Position numbers and translations under genes: made by a program. Below the pieces are notes generated by a model, which saw nothing but the letters and a program-made list of their open reading frames with translations, had not been told where the DNA came from and made no database searches. Shown here piece by piece: positions 6,232 through 7,709 of a stretch of 7,709 nt of DNA (position 1 is its first letter; each line of letters begins with the position of its first letter). This stretch comes from Deltaproteobacteria bacterium (GTDB lineage Bacteria > Myxococcota > B64-G9): the NCBI GenBank assembly GCA_030591745.1, contig JAUVAM010000153.1, positions 1 through 7,709 on the forward strand, given 5' to 3'.

Positions 6232-7709
6232 TCAGTTTTCGCACAGCCCCTCGCCAGCAGCGATAACCACGCGCTCCTGGGAGAGATGCTTGCCGAGACA
6301 TCCGCGGCCTTTGGCTGAGATCCCCAGGAACTCTGGTTTTGTGCGGCATATTTTTTTCAGTGAAAAGCTGTGTCTGAATTCACTGCCGGACTCTCGTCCT
6401 GCCAGTTTTTCCACGGCTTTTCGGGACTTCTCCACCTGATCCCAGCTGCGCCCGGCATACAGACGAAGCACCAAGGGTGTGTCAGCGGAGGGCCGGCAAG
6501 CCGCATTGAAGGCGGCGCTGTTTTTGGGCTGGATCGATATTCGGCCCATGTCGGCTTTGCGCTCCAGCAGCACCTGGATATTCTGGGTTGAGACTGTGGA
6601 TACCAAATTGAACTCCGACATCGAGTTGTGCTTCTGTTCTGGCTCAGGTTTTTGTTTCTGTGGCGATCCCGAGGCTTGTTCCTGCTCTGGCTCCGAATCT
6701 TGTTTTTGTTCGGACCCCGTCTCCGGTGCCGGTTCTGACTCTGTCTCTGGGCACTCGTACTTAACCAAATCCGATTCGATTTTTCTAAACACCTCGTCAT
6801 TTTTTTCCGCGATTAGTCGGATCCTCAAACCGTCGATCTTTTGCTTCTGGCAGCCCGAGACACTGGCGCTCTCACGCTTGGTGTCGCGGCCTTTCTTGAT
6901 TGTGGCCCTGATGTCGAAGCCCCATGACATCTCTTTGAGAAAAACATAAGCGATGGGTCTTTTGGGGTGATAAACGAGATGATCGTAGATTGAAAAAGAG
7001 TCTTCTGACTGCTCCTCATTCCCAAAATACGTGCTGACGGAACCCTTCAGATCGAGCTTGTTCTCCTGCATGCAGCGAAAGAGATCCAGGGGTACCTCGT
7101 ATCTGAATTCAAATTCGTTCCCCTTCCGAATGAGTTTGGGCGCTTCGTCTGGCAACATGTCACTGCAGTGCCGCCATCTTTCTACCGGCCTGGCCGGTTC
7201 GTCTTCCGTCTCGCCGGATTCCAGGCTGCCTGGCTTTTTCGTCTTGGGGCCTTTCTCCTGGCAAGAATGGCGTAGGGTCATGGTCGAGTTGACTACATGC
7301 CAACCTTTCTGTCTGCTATTGTTCAACGCGAAACCCTGGATTTCGCCATCCACCTCCAAGTGGACTGTTGCCTGCTCAATAGAGAAAAGAAGGTTCTTTT
7401 GGGACTGATAATGGAATCCATTCGGAAACCAGGCAATATCAGATTCAGGCCTGTTGGTCTCAATGCATGCCACCACCACCTTGTAAGGTGCGGTCTGGAT
7501 ACTGGCTACAAGTAGCGAATTTGATGCCATGTATGGGAGAAGGACGCAAAAAAGTCCAAGGGCCAGAATGACTTTGACGGGTCCGGGCGTATCCTCCGCC
7601 CCTACTACCATGGTGTCAGCCCACTGGTCTCCGAGGTGGCGGGGCGGGTTTCGAAACCAACCCGGAATCCCAAAGGGCCAGAATCCAATCCCAAAAAAGC
7701 GGGCCAGAC
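6232..7709 (-). CDS. Membrane-anchored protein of unknown function with Glu/Gln/Pro-rich spacer (5' end beyond window)
   Basis: I do not recognise the family. The first in-frame ATG (7611) has no Shine-Dalgarno, and the frame stays open for 32 more codons to the right edge with protein-like content (LARFFGIGFWPFGIPGWF, then RNPPRHLGDQWADT), so the gene most likely starts outside the window; 491 residues are visible. Numbering from the ATG at 7611: residues 12-29 (and possibly on to 38) form one hydrophobic membrane segment. The remainder has ten Cys (49, 117, 149, 180, 254, 287, 372, 422, 438, 457), consistent with an extracytoplasmic, disulfide-bearing domain. Residues about 288-330 are a Glu/Gln/Pro/Ser spacer separating a larger part from a basic C-terminal part (331-459). 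The gene is more AT-rich than the cluster downstream. If translation does begin at 7611, the protein is 459 aa. Its 114-base gap from the PilZ gene suggests a separate transcript. Confidence 0.72.
   Translation of the reverse strand, partial: LARFFGIGFWPFGIPGWFRNPPRHLGDQWADTMVVGAEDTPGPVKVILALGLFCVLLPYMASNSLLVASIQTAPYKVVVACIETNRPESDIAWFPNGFHYQSQKNLLFSIEQATVHLEVDGEIQGFALNNSRQKGWHVVNSTMTLRHSCQEKGPKTKKPGSLESGETEDEPARPVERWRHCSDMLPDEAPKLIRKGNEFEFRYEVPLDLFRCMQENKLDLKGSVSTYFGNEEQSEDSFSIYDHLVYHPKRPIAYVFLKEMSWGFDIRATIKKGRDTKRESASVSGCQKQKIDGLRIRLIAEKNDEVFRKIESDLVKYECPETESEPAPETGSEQKQDSEPEQEQASGSPQKQKPEPEQKHNSMSEFNLVSTVSTQNIQVLLERKADMGRISIQPKNSAAFNAACRPSADTPLVLRLYAGRSWDQVEKSRKAVEKLAGRESGSEFRHSFSLKKICRTKPEFLGISAKGRGCLGKHLSQERVVIAAGEGLCEN
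6622..6750 (-). repeat. Glu/Gln/Pro/Ser low-complexity coding segment
   Basis: This codes for a stretch of repeated SE-P-E-Q-K type units (for example SEQKQDSEPEQEQASG and SPQKQKPEPEQK) in the unknown membrane protein. At DNA level, related GAG/CAG/AAA/CAA codon blocks recur imperfectly, so it probably grew by slippage or unequal recombination. A disordered, charged linker is the natural reading. Confidence 0.7.
7657..7695 (-). repeat. Two 18-base near-repeats encoding FGIGFW / FGIPGW
   Basis: Two 18-base units (7695-7678 and 7674-7657), each starting TTTGGGATT and ending TGG, are separated by CCC. They encode FGIGFW-P-FGIPGW just before the membrane segment of the unknown protein. Identity is 12 of 18 bases, so the similarity may be partly chance; it is reported as support that this upstream stretch is coding. 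Confidence 0.45.

Overview
The window looks like chromosome of a GC-rich deltaproteobacterium-type organism, probably Myxococcota or a related predatory or social lineage. The clues are a short PilZ protein of the type common as paralogues in Myxococcus, a lipoprotein with an Asp-Ala-Gly spacer behind its lipid anchor, a large multi-domain rhomboid, and two NDP-forming acyl-CoA synthetase-like proteins. This placement is an inference from gene content only. All six genes lie on the minus strand, so transcription runs from high to low coordinates, and genes run off both edges.

Layout in transcription order. (1) Positions 7709-6232: a membrane-anchored protein of unknown function, cut at its 5' end by the window edge. 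It has one clear membrane segment, a Cys-containing extracytoplasmic part and a Glu/Gln/Pro/Ser-rich spacer, and its base composition is more AT-rich than the rest. (2) Positions 6231-6118: a 114-base gap with a plausible sigma70-like promoter. (3) Positions 6117-1170: a tight four-gene cluster with gaps of 9, 14 and 2 bases. It encodes a PilZ domain protein (c-di-GMP receptor type), two tandem paralogues resembling the alpha subunit of ADP-forming acyl-CoA synthetase (484 and 472 aa), and a 565-aa rhomboid intramembrane protease. (4) From 1130 to the left edge: a lipoprotein with an Asp/Ala/Gly spacer and an NHL/SMP-30-like beta-propeller, 39 bases after the rhomboid stop and perhaps in the same transcript.

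How the genes may work together. Both synthetase-like proteins keep the SHTGAL motif with the histidine that is phosphorylated in this family, but neither has an ATP-grasp (beta) domain and none is encoded in the window. They must therefore use a beta subunit encoded elsewhere, or have a non-catalytic or regulatory role. The PilZ protein leads the cluster and the rhomboid ends it, so c-di-GMP sensing, acyl-CoA/nucleotide chemistry and membrane proteolysis are co-transcribed in appearance. A functional link is a hypothesis. No RNA genes, insertion sequences, CRISPR arrays or convincing terminators were seen.
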